From: Minisyncoccota bacterium
Lineage (GTDB): Bacteria > Patescibacteriota > Minisyncoccia > Phycocordibacterales > Phycocordibacteraceae
DNA: 19,113 bases
NCBI GenBank assembly: GCA_018062165.1
Contig: JAGOSU010000009.1
Coordinates: 1-19,113, forward strand
Reading direction: 5' to 3'
In this document: piece by piece, positions 7,039 to 13,073 of the stretch
How the letters are laid out: the number at the start of each line of letters is the position of its first letter
Numbering within the stretch: position 1 is the first letter of the stretch
Program-made: the position numbers and the translations under genes
Notes under the pieces: model-generated
Seen by the model: only the letters and a program-made list of their open reading frames with translations
Told to the model about the DNA's origin: nothing
Database searches by the model: none

Positions 7039-7047
7039 TGAAACAGA

Positions 7048-8106
7048 ATGAACTATTTTCTCCTTGCACTGATTGCGCTGCTTCTCATTCCTTCAGGAGC
7101 ATTCGCCGCGACAAAACCTTCCTGCGAGATTATCACCGTAACCATGCGCGGCGTGGTGTACTCAGCCAAAACCCCGGAGGTGATGGTGCGTGAGGGAGAA
7201 GTCGTTGGCTTCCTGTGGTTTAGCGAAAACGCGACTTCAGCGCGTGATGATGAAGGGAACCCAAGCACGCTTGCTGGTGCTAAGGTTGTCAAAATTGATG
7301 GCAGTACTTCCTTTTCATATGAGTTCTCAAATGGTGACGACGAAACCACCTGTTCTGTAGGATTCCACGCGGTTGATGGGGAAATCTCAGCAAACTCGCT
7401 TGTTACCGAGGATGAGCGCCCAACCATTAAAGGAACGGCCGACGGTACTGAGACGGTGAAGTTCTCCATTGAAGACAGCGACGGCAAGCGCCTGTACCTT
7501 TCCAAAGAGCTCAAGGTCCGTAGCGGTAAGTGGAGCGAACGCGTTTCAAAAGAGCTCCCGGACGGCAACTATCTTGTGACTCTCTACGGGGATAAGGACT
7601 ACGAACTCAACTCCATTACGACCGGTATGCTTGCGCTCGGCCCTGAGCCTGAGAAAGGTAAGGGATCCATCACGGTGTCGCAGTTTTCGCTCCTTACTGG
7701 CGGAACTGCCGCTGCAGGAACCTCGATTCCAATTGAATACCTTAAGGTGGTCAATACGAGCCAGGTACCAGTGAAGCTCGAGGGCTTTACGCTCAAGGAA
7801 ACAGGTTCCGCGCCCGACGACCTGGTCATAGGATTCACCACGAATGACGATAAAGGCGGCTCGAGGTCTACGATTGGTGGCACGGAAGGCACGGAGCTGT
7901 TTAAGAACAGCCAGGCCTTCGTGCCGCTAATAGCGACCATAGAACCCTCCCAGATTCGAATCTTTACGATTAAGGCTATCGTGAGTCGAACAAGCGGGAG
8001 CTCGGGAGGAAAACAGCTTCTGATTGATACCGTTGAGGTTAAGGCGGATGGAGCGGTAAAAGCCTCGTATCCTATACGAGGCGTTACCTGGACGCTGGCG
8101 TATTAG
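7048..8106 (+). CDS. Secreted beta-rich (Ig-like) protein, function unknown
   Basis: The 352-aa product opens with a signal peptide (MNYFLLALIALLLIPSGAFA, cleavage near residue 20). A short cysteine-containing domain follows (C26 and C102 could pair), then a likely Ig-like module at about 118-195 (RPTIKGTADGTETVKFSIED ... PDGNYLVTLYG), typical of bacterial adhesin repeats. A further beta-rich domain at 208-345 (FSLLTGGTAAAGTSIPIEYLKVVN ...) resembles a carbohydrate-binding or surface-layer type fold, but I cannot name it. There is no C-terminal sorting signal or membrane helix, so it is periplasmic, released, or held by another protein. The gene has its own TATACT box and ends at a strong terminator. 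Confidence 0.75.
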   Translation: MNYFLLALIALLLIPSGAFAATKPSCEIITVTMRGVVYSAKTPEVMVREGEVVGFLWFSENATSARDDEGNPSTLAGAKVVKIDGSTSFSYEFSNGDDETTCSVGFHAVDGEISANSLVTEDERPTIKGTADGTETVKFSIEDSDGKRLYLSKELKVRSGKWSERVSKELPDGNYLVTLYGDKDYELNSITTGMLALGPEPEKGKGSITVSQFSLLTGGTAAAGTSIPIEYLKVVNTSQVPVKLEGFTLKETGSAPDDLVIGFTTNDDKGGSRSTIGGTEGTELFKNSQAFVPLIATIEPSQIRIFTIKAIVSRTSGSSGGKQLLIDTVEVKADGAVKASYPIRGVTWTLAY

Positions 8107-8110
8107 AGAG

Positions 8111-8146
8111 AAATACAAAAGGCCCCAATTGGGGCCTTTTGTATTT
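8111..8146. terminator. Bidirectional intrinsic terminator
   Basis: A perfect 16-bp stem (arms 8111-8126 and 8131-8146) with loop AATT. The GGCCCC/GGGGCC core is flanked by A-runs on the left and T-runs on the right, so it reads as a terminator from either strand. It serves the 7048 gene (+) and the small ORF at 8159-8254 (-). Confidence 0.9.
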
Positions 8147-8158
8147 TAGAGCTGTGGC

Positions 8159-8254
8159 TTACGCCATCGGCTTTTCAGCAGGGGCTTCAGCCGGTGCTGG
8201 TGCCTCTGCAGGCTCATCAGTCATCGGAGTTGCCGGATTGTTTGTGTCATCCAT
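8159..8254 (-). CDS. Very small acidic Ala/Pro-rich protein (31 aa)
   Basis: A minus-strand ATG at 8254 runs to TAA at 8159 and encodes MDDTNNPATPMTDEPAEAPA followed by PAEAPAEKPMA. The composition is almost only Ala, Pro, Glu, Asp and Thr, so it is intrinsically disordered and acidic. AGGA lies 4 nt before the start and a GATAAT hexamer overlaps that region. A strong terminator follows 12 nt after the stop, which supports a real transcription unit ending here. I recall similar tiny Pro/Ala/Glu proteins from Parcubacteria, but that is not verified here. Function unknown. Confidence 0.5.
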   Translation of the reverse strand: MDDTNNPATPMTDEPAEAPAPAEAPAEKPMA

Positions 8255-8411
8255 ATTATCCTGGAGTTAACTGCTAAAGAACACAGTCTTACACGGATAG
8301 TAGAGTAGCGCCACCCCTAGCACTACACAGCAATCTCGGTTATCCAAGGAACGGGGAAGTCGTCAAAACAGGCTTATAGTGGGCCATTTTTAATCTCGGG
8401 AGATGAACCGG

Positions 8412-8451
8412 GGAATACTGACAGGAATCACTGGGAGGAATGCTGTAGGAA
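8412..8451. repeat. Short quasi-tandem GGAAT-CTG repeats
   Basis: GGAATACTG, GGAATCACTG, GGAATGCTG and GGAACG follow each other with starts at 8412, 8424, 8437 and 8448. The unit is about 12 nt and degenerate. It lies inside the non-coding stretch. Confidence 0.4.
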
Positions 8452-8786
8452 CGCGTCTTGAGGGCGTGTATACGGGGCAACAGAGGCCCTTTGTAGGGCG
8501 GAAGGGCCAATGTAGGAGCCCGCATATCTGCCCAGGCGTACTACGCAAAAGATATATTGTGCGAAGCTTAGAATGAAGAAGCTCGGCTATCCGATACGCC
8601 TCATAAGAACACACGAACCTCTTCTTCCCTCGCGAACCTCGATGAATCTTTTTGCGTCTACATATTTGCATGACTCTTGTACACAAACGACACAGGGACG
8701 ACCAAGAAGAGAAGAGGTGCCCTGCCCCAGAGGGGGAGCCTGGGAAATTTTCAAGACCTCAGAAGATTTAAAAGAACTGTAGAGAT

Positions 8787-8814
8787 AGCTGACTTCCCTA
8801 CCACTTCGTCAGCT
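8787..8814 (-). terminator. Weak hairpin after the minus-strand operon
   Basis: AGCTGAC (8787-8793) pairs with GTCAGCT (8808-8814) across a 14-nt loop, 5 nt past the 8819 stop codon on the minus strand. No T-tract follows, so terminator function is uncertain. Confidence 0.3.
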
Positions 8815-8818
8815 TGGC

Positions 8819-9049
8819 TTACGTCTCTTCAACAACGTCGTATTCGCCCTTAAGAAACTTGTAGGGACCAGTGATGTTCGGCATCCTCACGAGGATACGC
8901 GTACTGTCGAAGCTAATCACTTCCCCCTCCATACCGACGATGTGGTGCTTACGAGCGAACTCAGAGTCTTTTGCACGAACCGTCTTCCCCACTAGTGCCT
9001 TGAACTCTTCGTGTATCCGGAGGTCAGGAGTTGGGATTGGCTCAGCCAT
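8819..9049 (-). CDS. Small hypothetical protein, possible SH3-like barrel (76 aa)
   Basis: A 76-aa soluble protein without signal or membrane segment. After a short Pro-rich N-terminus it has a helix (DLRIHEEFKALV), then alternating strands: KTVRAKDSEF, MEGEVISFD, TRILVRMPN and KGEYDVVEE. This pattern, with a Gly at the turn (GMEGEV), looks like an SH3/KOW-type small barrel, which often binds nucleic acid or protein; this is inference from pattern only. It is the last gene of the minus-strand operon, starting 9 nt after the LOG-family stop, with no Shine-Dalgarno. Function unknown. Confidence 0.6.
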   Translation of the reverse strand: MAEPIPTPDLRIHEEFKALVGKTVRAKDSEFARKHHIVGMEGEVISFDSTRILVRMPNITGPYKFLKGEYDVVEET

Positions 9050-9058
9050 ACGTAAAAT

Positions 9059-9844
9059 CTAGCACTTCACGTTCTCTATGATGTAGTCAAAGGCCTCATC
9101 AACGGAATCAACGAGCCTGTAGAGTTTAAGGTCAGCCTCATCGATAGCGGCGTACTGCGTAAAGAAGCGCTTCTCGAAGGATTCAATAATCGGAGTCCAG
9201 TATTCCTTTCCGTAGAGCACGATAGGAATTGGCTGAATCTTCTTGGTCTGCACGAGGGTTACAAGCTCAAAGAACTCATCCATAGTGCCGTAGCCTCCCG
9301 GGAAGTAGATGTAGACCTCAGAAGCAAACGCGAGCATGGTCTTGCGGACGAAGAAGTGATCAAACGTCATTGAATCGGTGAGGTACTCATTCAGACCCTG
9401 GTTGTCAGAGAGTCGAATGTTGAGACCCACCGATGCGCCCCCTGCTTCAAAGGCTCCTTTGTTTGCCGCTTCCATGATGCCGCTTGAACCGCCAGTGATG
9501 ATGGCAAAGCCGCGCTTCGCAAGCCTCCCTGCTAGCTCCGTAGCTGCCTTAGAAATCTCCTCACCAAAGCCCGCGCGGGCGCTTCCGAAGAAGCTTGCTG
9601 CAAGACCGTACTTTGAAAGGAGCTCGAAGCCCTCCACGAACTCAGACATGATCTTAAAAATGCGCCACGACTCAAGCTGCTTAGGCTTACAGACGAGCGG
9701 CTTGAACTCAGCCGGAACCTGAGGCTTTCCTTGCTGGATAGCTTCAACCAGAGTGTCTTTCATCCGCTCGTGATGCTCTTCCCTATTCACGACAGGGTTC
9801 GTCACTGAAGGAACGGTGTGTGAATCGGTTACTTTGTCATCCAT
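9059..9844 (-). CDS. LOG-family (TIGR00730-type) Rossmann protein
   Basis: A 261-aa protein of the LOG/lysine-decarboxylase-like superfamily. Members are often nucleotide 5'-monophosphate phosphoribohydrolases (cytokinin-type) or pyrimidine-nucleotide glycosidases like PpnN. Visible are FFGSAR (85-90), ITGGSSGIMEAANKGA (116-131), the FVRKTMLA segment (165-172) and the signature PGGYGTMDE (182-190), so the catalytic site is intact. A charged extension of about 75 residues precedes the core. The start overlaps the exonuclease 3' end by 16 nt in another frame, and the next gene follows after 9 nt. The nucleotide-related family fits an operon with an exonuclease, but the exact substrate cannot be read from sequence. 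Confidence 0.88.
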   Translation of the reverse strand: MDDKVTDSHTVPSVTNPVVNREEHHERMKDTLVEAIQQGKPQVPAEFKPLVCKPKQLESWRIFKIMSEFVEGFELLSKYGLAASFFGSARAGFGEEISKAATELAGRLAKRGFAIITGGSSGIMEAANKGAFEAGGASVGLNIRLSDNQGLNEYLTDSMTFDHFFVRKTMLAFASEVYIYFPGGYGTMDEFFELVTLVQTKKIQPIPIVLYGKEYWTPIIESFEKRFFTQYAAIDEADLKLYRLVDSVDEAFDYIIENVKC

Positions 9845-10425
9845 GGTATGTCGTACGTATCAAAATCGGGTAACAGTTTCTTATTATACGCTATTCGAGC
9901 AATGACTTCTGCATGGCAGTACGCTCCCGTAAGCGCGTTGTGTGGCTTCGGCTCTGCCGGAAGCCCGCAGTATGCAAGCGCATACGTCATATCAATAGCT
10001 GAGTGATTGTTTTTGAACGGAGGTTCCTTTCCGTTGACCCGCATGTGCGTCCACACGAGCGTGTGGACGTCGATGGTGCGCTTAGCAAACGGGAAATCGA
10101 GCTTCCCTCGCTCGCAAGCAGCCCGGAGAATGTCGTGGTCAAAGGAGACGTTCTGAGCAGCTACTGTGCGGTCGATAGGCTTATCAATTGCCCAGGCTAT
10201 AAACGCTGCGACAAGCTCTGCTTCGCTTTTCTTCTCAGGGTCAGTGGCCTCAGTTCTTGAAAATCCATTCACCGCCAAGGCCTCGTCTTCAATGTGGGCA
10301 CCGTCCCACGCACGACATTCGTCATAGAACTGGTTGGTCGGATTATCCAGGTCCAGTGCTCCAATTGAAAGAATGGAGTTCTTACGCGGTTCGACACCCG
10401 TGGCTTCTACGTCGAGAACAATCAT
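9829..10425 (-). CDS. DEDD-superfamily 3'-5' exonuclease-like protein
   Basis: A 198-aa RNase T/DnaQ-fold protein. ExoI motif is DVEATG with D5 and E7, ExoII is AAQNVSFDHDIL with D96 or D98, and ExoIII-like is HNALTGAYCHAEV (162-174). The last motif keeps the histidine (H162) of DEDDh enzymes, but the expected aspartate five residues later is G167, so one of the four metal ligands appears to be missing; E173 nearby might substitute. Activity is therefore uncertain. It starts with an ATGA overlap on the upstream gene (10422-10425) and overlaps the LOG gene downstream, so all are translated from one operon. Confidence 0.8.
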   Translation of the reverse strand: MIVLDVEATGVEPRKNSILSIGALDLDNPTNQFYDECRAWDGAHIEDEALAVNGFSRTEATDPEKKSEAELVAAFIAWAIDKPIDRTVAAQNVSFDHDILRAACERGKLDFPFAKRTIDVHTLVWTHMRVNGKEPPFKNNHSAIDMTYALAYCGLPAEPKPHNALTGAYCHAEVIARIAYNKKLLPDFDTYDIPWMTK

Positions 10426-10916
10426 GACTTGCGGTAAATCTGCTCACGATGCGCAAACATAATCTGTCCCCATCGATGGTAGCCAGCAACCATCCTGCTG
10501 CTACGCGTCATCTGACTTGCCGTTCGCTCTATGCGCTGCTGTGGAGTGATGATTCCTGCCTTGGTTAAGGTCTCAAGATCATCCACCTTGCCTTCGTAGA
10601 GGGTAAACGGAACGTCGAGAAAACTCTGCCCCTCCTTAATCTCCATGTTTTCAAAGAGCATGAGCTGCCCCAATTGATAGAAGGCGTTGTATCGCTCGAT
10701 AATCCCTTCTTGTGCATTGTGCTGTGCGTCCGTAATCGGCTCATCTGAACTCATCGGAGGTAGCTGAGGAATGAGACCATCCACTTCCTTGAAAAGCGTT
10801 TCGATATCCTCAAGAATCTTTTCTTCTCGTGCGGCGCGAGCATCAAAGGAAGCGAGCCGTGCCTCAAGCTCTAGCTTTCCAATTGCATCTGGTCCTTTGG
10901 GTGTTTCTTCTGGCAT
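10422..10916 (-). CDS. Hypothetical protein with N-terminal coiled coil (164 aa)
   Basis: The first gene of the minus-strand operon. Residues about 12-50 (IGKLELEARLASFDARAARE, then EKILEDIETLFKEVD) should form a coiled coil. The rest is mixed helical, ends MVAGYHRWGQIMFAHREQIYRKS, and has no signal peptide, membrane helix or cysteine. I do not recognise the family. A TAGAAT box lies 7 nt before the ATG. The stop overlaps the exonuclease start by 4 nt (ATGA), so it may be a partner of that protein; that is inference from context only. Confidence 0.65.
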   Translation of the reverse strand: MPEETPKGPDAIGKLELEARLASFDARAAREEKILEDIETLFKEVDGLIPQLPPMSSDEPITDAQHNAQEGIIERYNAFYQLGQLMLFENMEIKEGQSFLDVPFTLYEGKVDDLETLTKAGIITPQQRIERTASQMTRSSRMVAGYHRWGQIMFAHREQIYRKS

Positions 10917-10923
10917 ACGCGCT

Positions 10924-10929
10924 ATTCTA
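10924..10929 (-). promoter_or_regulatory. -10 box of the four-gene minus-strand operon
   Basis: TAGAAT on the minus strand, 7 nt before the ATG at 10916. No clear -35. The predicted transcription start is at the ATG. Confidence 0.5.
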
Positions 10930-10934
10930 CCCCA

Positions 10935-11300
10935 TCAAATTCCCTTGCAGTTGGCTGCAGGAGCATACCCCGCAGCCTCCGCGTCCTCTTTAGAGGCAAA
11001 GAAAACCTTGTTGCTCTCCGAGATGGTCTTGGCTCCTGAACAGGTCGGCAAATGGTACTTAGTGCCGTTTTTAGAGGCCACATACCGGGCATCCTCGGGG
11101 GTTACTGCCTGGGCCACTGCAGCCCCCTGGCCCCCATATTCAATCGTAAAATCACTCCCCTGCCCCGCATCCCGCTCATAGAGCATCCCGAGCCAGAAGC
11201 TCGCAGAAGTGGCTAAAACAACCACCAGAAGCACCAGAGCGTCCTCAGGGACTTTGGCCAGCACTTCCTTGCTTCTACGGCCTATCTCTGCTATATTCAT
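10935..11300 (-). CDS. Membrane-anchored protein with Ada-like metal-binding tail (121 aa)
   Basis: The frame extends further upstream only as antisense to rpmA; the start at 11300 follows a TGCTATGCT extended -10 by 8 nt. One membrane helix lies at about 21-40 ([20 protein letters not shown]) after a short charged N-terminus. A linker leads to a C-terminal module, [20 protein letters not shown] (71-90) followed by [28 protein letters not shown] (91-118). The pattern YH-P-C---K-I---N-V-F-S---A---GY-P---C resembles the Ada metal-binding/Cys-phosphotriester domain, here with only two cysteines (C87, C118), so zinc binding as in Ada is doubtful. The domain probably faces outside. No partner gene is evident; rpmA diverges from it. 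Confidence 0.75.
   Translation of the reverse strand: MNIAEIGRRSKEVLAKVPEDALVLLVVVLATSASFWLGMLYERDAGQGSDFTIEYGGQGAAVAQAVTPEDARYVASKNGTKYHLPTCSGAKTISESNKVFFASKEDAEAAGYAPAANCKGI
11269..11297 (+). promoter_or_regulatory. rpmA promoter inside the divergent gene
   Basis: TTGCTT (11269-11274), 17 nt, TATATT (11292-11297), giving a start near 11304 and a leader of about 16 nt before the rpmA ATG at 11320. Both boxes lie in the first codons of the minus-strand gene. Confidence 0.55.
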
Positions 11301-11308
11301 GCCACAAC

Positions 11309-11317
11309 AGCATAGCA
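11309..11317 (-). promoter_or_regulatory. Extended -10 promoter of the Ada-tail protein gene
   Basis: TGCTATGCT on the minus strand, 8 nt before the ATG at 11300. It lies within the rpmA leader, so it interlocks with the rpmA promoter. Confidence 0.45.
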
Positions 11318-11319
11318 CT

Positions 11320-11592
11320 ATGGCATCAACAAAAGCGGGAGGCTCAACAAAGAACGTACGCGACTCACAAGCGAAATACCTTGGGGTAAAGCTCGGTGAC
11401 GGTGCAGCAGCACGTCCGGGTATGGTTATTGTCCGCCAGCGCGGTACCAAGATTATGGCCGGCAAGAATGTCCGCGTCGGAAAGGACCACACCCTTTTCT
11501 CACTCGCTACCGGTAAGGTTTCCTTCACTGAGAAGCGCAAAACCCGTTTTGACGGCAGCACCATTCGCCGCAAAGTCGCCAACGTTATCTAA
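11320..11592 (+). CDS. rpmA: 50S ribosomal protein L27
   Basis: The 90-aa product starts [20 protein letters not shown], the L27 N-terminus that reaches towards the peptidyl-transferase centre. It contains the family signature [22 protein letters not shown]. An upstream in-frame ATG at 11299 would add seven residues (MPQQHST) but lies before the predicted transcription start; homology supports 11320. No N-terminal prosequence of the Firmicutes type is seen. rpmA usually follows rplU in one operon; here rplU is about 7 kb away on the other strand. The gene ends at a two-way terminator shared with rplI. Confidence 0.95.
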   Translation: MASTKAGGSTKNVRDSQAKYLGVKLGDGAAARPGMVIVRQRGTKIMAGKNVRVGKDHTLFSLATGKVSFTEKRKTRFDGSTIRRKVANVI

Positions 11593-11594
11593 CA

Positions 11595-11623
11595 AAAAAG
11601 CCCCGCTCTAAGCGGGGCTTTTT
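11595..11623. terminator. Bidirectional intrinsic terminator between rpmA and rplI
   Basis: A 13-bp perfect stem, AAAAAGCCCCGCT (11595-11607) and AGCGGGGCTTTTT (11611-11623), with loop CTA. It lies between the stop codons of two convergent ribosomal protein genes and carries a T-run on both strands. Confidence 0.93.
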
Positions 11624-11624
11624 C

Positions 11625-12050
11625 TTATTCTGCTTCAACCACTATCGTGATCTTTCCGAAGTTCTCGCCGTAGGCGACGGGAACATCGAAGGTACCGAGT
11701 TCCTTGAACGGGCGCTCAATGGAGATAGCATCTACCGGAAGCTGCGTCATAGCTGCAATCTCCTTGGCATCCACAGCATCATAGAGGTGGCCCTGCTCAT
11801 TGGCCTTCTTGATGAAGACAATGCGCTCCTCAGCGAGAGCGGTGAGGCGCTCTGCAATAAGCTTGTCATCGAGCTCCTGGCGCTCCTTGAACTGCTTCTG
11901 CATGGTCTCTGCCCTCTTTACTGCCTCTGCAGTTGCCGGAATGGCCATCTTCCGAGGAATGAGGAAGTTAATAGCGTGGCCATCCTTTACCTCGACGACA
12001 TGGTTGGCGCGGCCAGTGCCCTTCACGTCCTTTATCATTACGACTTTCAT
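11625..12050 (-). CDS. rplI: 50S ribosomal protein L9
   Basis: A 141-aa protein close to the usual 148. The N-terminal RNA-binding domain is MKVVMIKDVKGTGRANHVVE with DGHAINFLIPRKMAIPAT (23-40). The long connecting helix (AVKRAETMQKQFKERQELDD and following) and the C-terminal domain (ending PVAYGENFGKITIVVEAE) follow in order. As I recall, L9 is absent from parts of the CPR, so its presence is mildly informative about lineage. The promoter TTGCCA-17-TAGGAT (12060-12088) ends 9 nt before the ATG. Weak read-through from the CAP gene upstream is possible because no terminator separates them. Confidence 0.95.
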   Translation of the reverse strand: MKVVMIKDVKGTGRANHVVEVKDGHAINFLIPRKMAIPATAEAVKRAETMQKQFKERQELDDKLIAERLTALAEERIVFIKKANEQGHLYDAVDAKEIAAMTQLPVDAISIERPFKELGTFDVPVAYGENFGKITIVVEAE

Positions 12051-12059
12051 AGTGGGGCT

Positions 12060-12088
12060 ATCCTACCCCGTCCCCCGCCCTCTGGCAA
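12060..12088 (-). promoter_or_regulatory. rplI promoter
   Basis: Minus strand: TTGCCA (12083-12088), exactly 17 nt, TAGGAT (12060-12065), then 9 nt to the ATG at 12050. The predicted leader is 2-3 nt. Confidence 0.65.
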
Positions 12089-12093
12089 CCGGG

Positions 12094-13029
12094 TTAGAAC
12101 GCGAGAATGGCTGCAGCGGTAGCATCCTGCGGCACTTCAAGCTCTGGCATCTGTGAGCTGTTGAACGCCATAAGACCGATGACAAAGACCAGGATGGCAA
12201 AGGTTCCACCGAGCGCTTCGAGGTACGGCATCCGGAAGTGCGCATGGAGTGCAATGAGGAACATGAGACCGAGAATGAGCGCGAGTATGGAAAGAGCGGT
12301 GGTTGCCGTGTGGTTAGGCGACGCGACTGCCTGAAGCACGGATTCCTCAATGGTTGCGGTAGCGACTGTCTCCTCACCAAGCACTGTAACGTCAGGAGTT
12401 GCGACTGGAGCTACGGCTACCGACGTTTCTTCTTCCGGTGCCGGTAGTGCAGACGCAATCTTTGGACTGGCAAAGAACTGTACAACAAAGGTCACCTGCT
12501 TCCCTTTGTATTCTCCTTCTGCGGTAGCGATACCAATCTCCTCGTACTGTGGCTTCACGATGTTGGCGTAATGGGTCGGCGAGTTCATCCACGCTTCCTC
12601 CACGTCTTTTGAGTCTTCGAAGTTCACCGCAAGATTCTCTCCGGCATAGGTGTACTCGTATCCTGCCTGTTCAACCCAGTACCACGGCTGCTTTCCGTCG
12701 GGAGTGACGTGCGCGAAATACCCTTTCACTGCCATATCGTTGGCTTTGAGTTGCGCAGCTTTCGTGAGAAGTGGATTCTCGGTTACTTCCCCCACTCCGA
12801 TGGATGCACGGTCTGCGTTGGTGAGCTGAATGAGTGCTGCCGGAAGTACGGTGGCAAGAAGACCAGTACGCCCATCCTCAACCTTGGTAGCGAAAAGATA
12901 CGCTCCCTCAACGAGAAGGACGAGCGTGAAGACGGCAAGAACTGCCGTAATACTCAGGATGCCCGGACGAAAGCGGTTTCCCTCATGCGGGACAACCAGA
13001 TGCTTAACGTGCTCGTGCCACTTGCGCAT
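12094..13029 (-). CDS. CAP/SCP-domain (PR-1-like) membrane protein
   Basis: The 311-aa protein opens MRKWHEHVKHLVVPHEGNRF and has a membrane helix at about 24-47, so the following CAP domain (65-188) is outside. CAP motifs are YFAHVTPDG (104-112, H107), AGENLA (129-134, E131) and the MNSPTHYANIVKPQYEEIGI block (148-167, H153), then TFVVQFFA. These retain the two histidines and the glutamate of the CAP pocket. A Thr/Val/Ala-rich linker (189-237) leads to two more helices (about 241-262 and 274-290), an unusual addition. A GTG at 13050 would extend the frame, but it overlaps the -10 box, so 13029 is the start. CAP proteins are often extracellular and of unclear biochemical role. It follows the S41 protease gene by 44 nt but has its own promoter. 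Confidence 0.88.
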   Translation of the reverse strand: MRKWHEHVKHLVVPHEGNRFRPGILSITAVLAVFTLVLLVEGAYLFATKVEDGRTGLLATVLPAALIQLTNADRASIGVGEVTENPLLTKAAQLKANDMAVKGYFAHVTPDGKQPWYWVEQAGYEYTYAGENLAVNFEDSKDVEEAWMNSPTHYANIVKPQYEEIGIATAEGEYKGKQVTFVVQFFASPKIASALPAPEEETSVAVAPVATPDVTVLGEETVATATIEESVLQAVASPNHTATTALSILALILGLMFLIALHAHFRMPYLEALGGTFAILVFVIGLMAFNSSQMPELEVPQDATAAAILAF

Positions 13030-13038
13030 AGTAAGCAA

Positions 13039-13067
13039 ATAATCACACACTTTTTAGTGTGCGGCAA
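13039..13067 (-). promoter_or_regulatory. Promoter of the CAP-domain gene with hairpin in the spacer
   Basis: Minus strand: TTGCCG (13062-13067), 17 nt, GATTAT (13039-13044), then 9 nt to the ATG at 13029. The spacer almost entirely consists of the inverted repeat CACACTTTTTAGTGTG (13046-13061, read on the plus strand), which may also act as a weak terminator for the S41 gene. Confidence 0.6.
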
Positions 13068-13073
13068 ATGACG

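Larger units (their letters stand above)
8255..8818. other. 564-bp stretch without a convincing gene
   Basis: No ORF here has a recognisable protein, and all candidates have unnatural composition. Visible elements are: four GGAA motifs (8412, 8424, 8437, 8448) spaced 12, 13 and 11 nt; a GCCCT-TTGT-AGGGC hairpin (8485-8498) followed by GGAAGGGCC; an imperfect palindrome around TATATT (8544-8563); and a hairpin at 8787-8814. No tRNA, tmRNA, RNase P or SRP consensus was recognised. It could encode a structured RNA, hold decayed coding sequence, or be spacer. Confidence 0.5.

Noticed and set aside
8485..8515. SRP-RNA-like GGCGGAAGGG segment beside a hairpin
   Set aside because: The conserved SRP loop needs GGAAGGNAGCAG-type sequence opposite a matching internal loop; the following bases do not fit.
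8390..8686. 98-aa minus-strand ORF across the same gap
   Set aside because: Rich in Arg, Cys and Ile with no recognisable domain and overlapping another equally poor ORF; looks like random open frame.
8573..8782. 69-aa plus-strand ORF beginning MKKLGYPIRL with a TATATT box 14 nt upstream
   Set aside because: The composition is unlike the neighbouring proteins, no family or signal is seen, and no -35 or Shine-Dalgarno is present. Kept only as part of the non-coding stretch.
11301..11582. N-terminal extension of the minus-strand Ada-tail gene through rpmA
   Set aside because: It is the antisense shadow of rpmA with unnatural composition; the ATG at 11300 has a promoter directly upstream and precedes a sensible membrane protein.
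13030..13050. GTG start at 13050 for the CAP-domain gene
   Set aside because: It would place the -10 box (13039-13044) inside the coding region; the ATG at 13029 fits the promoter and the N-terminus I associate with related proteins.
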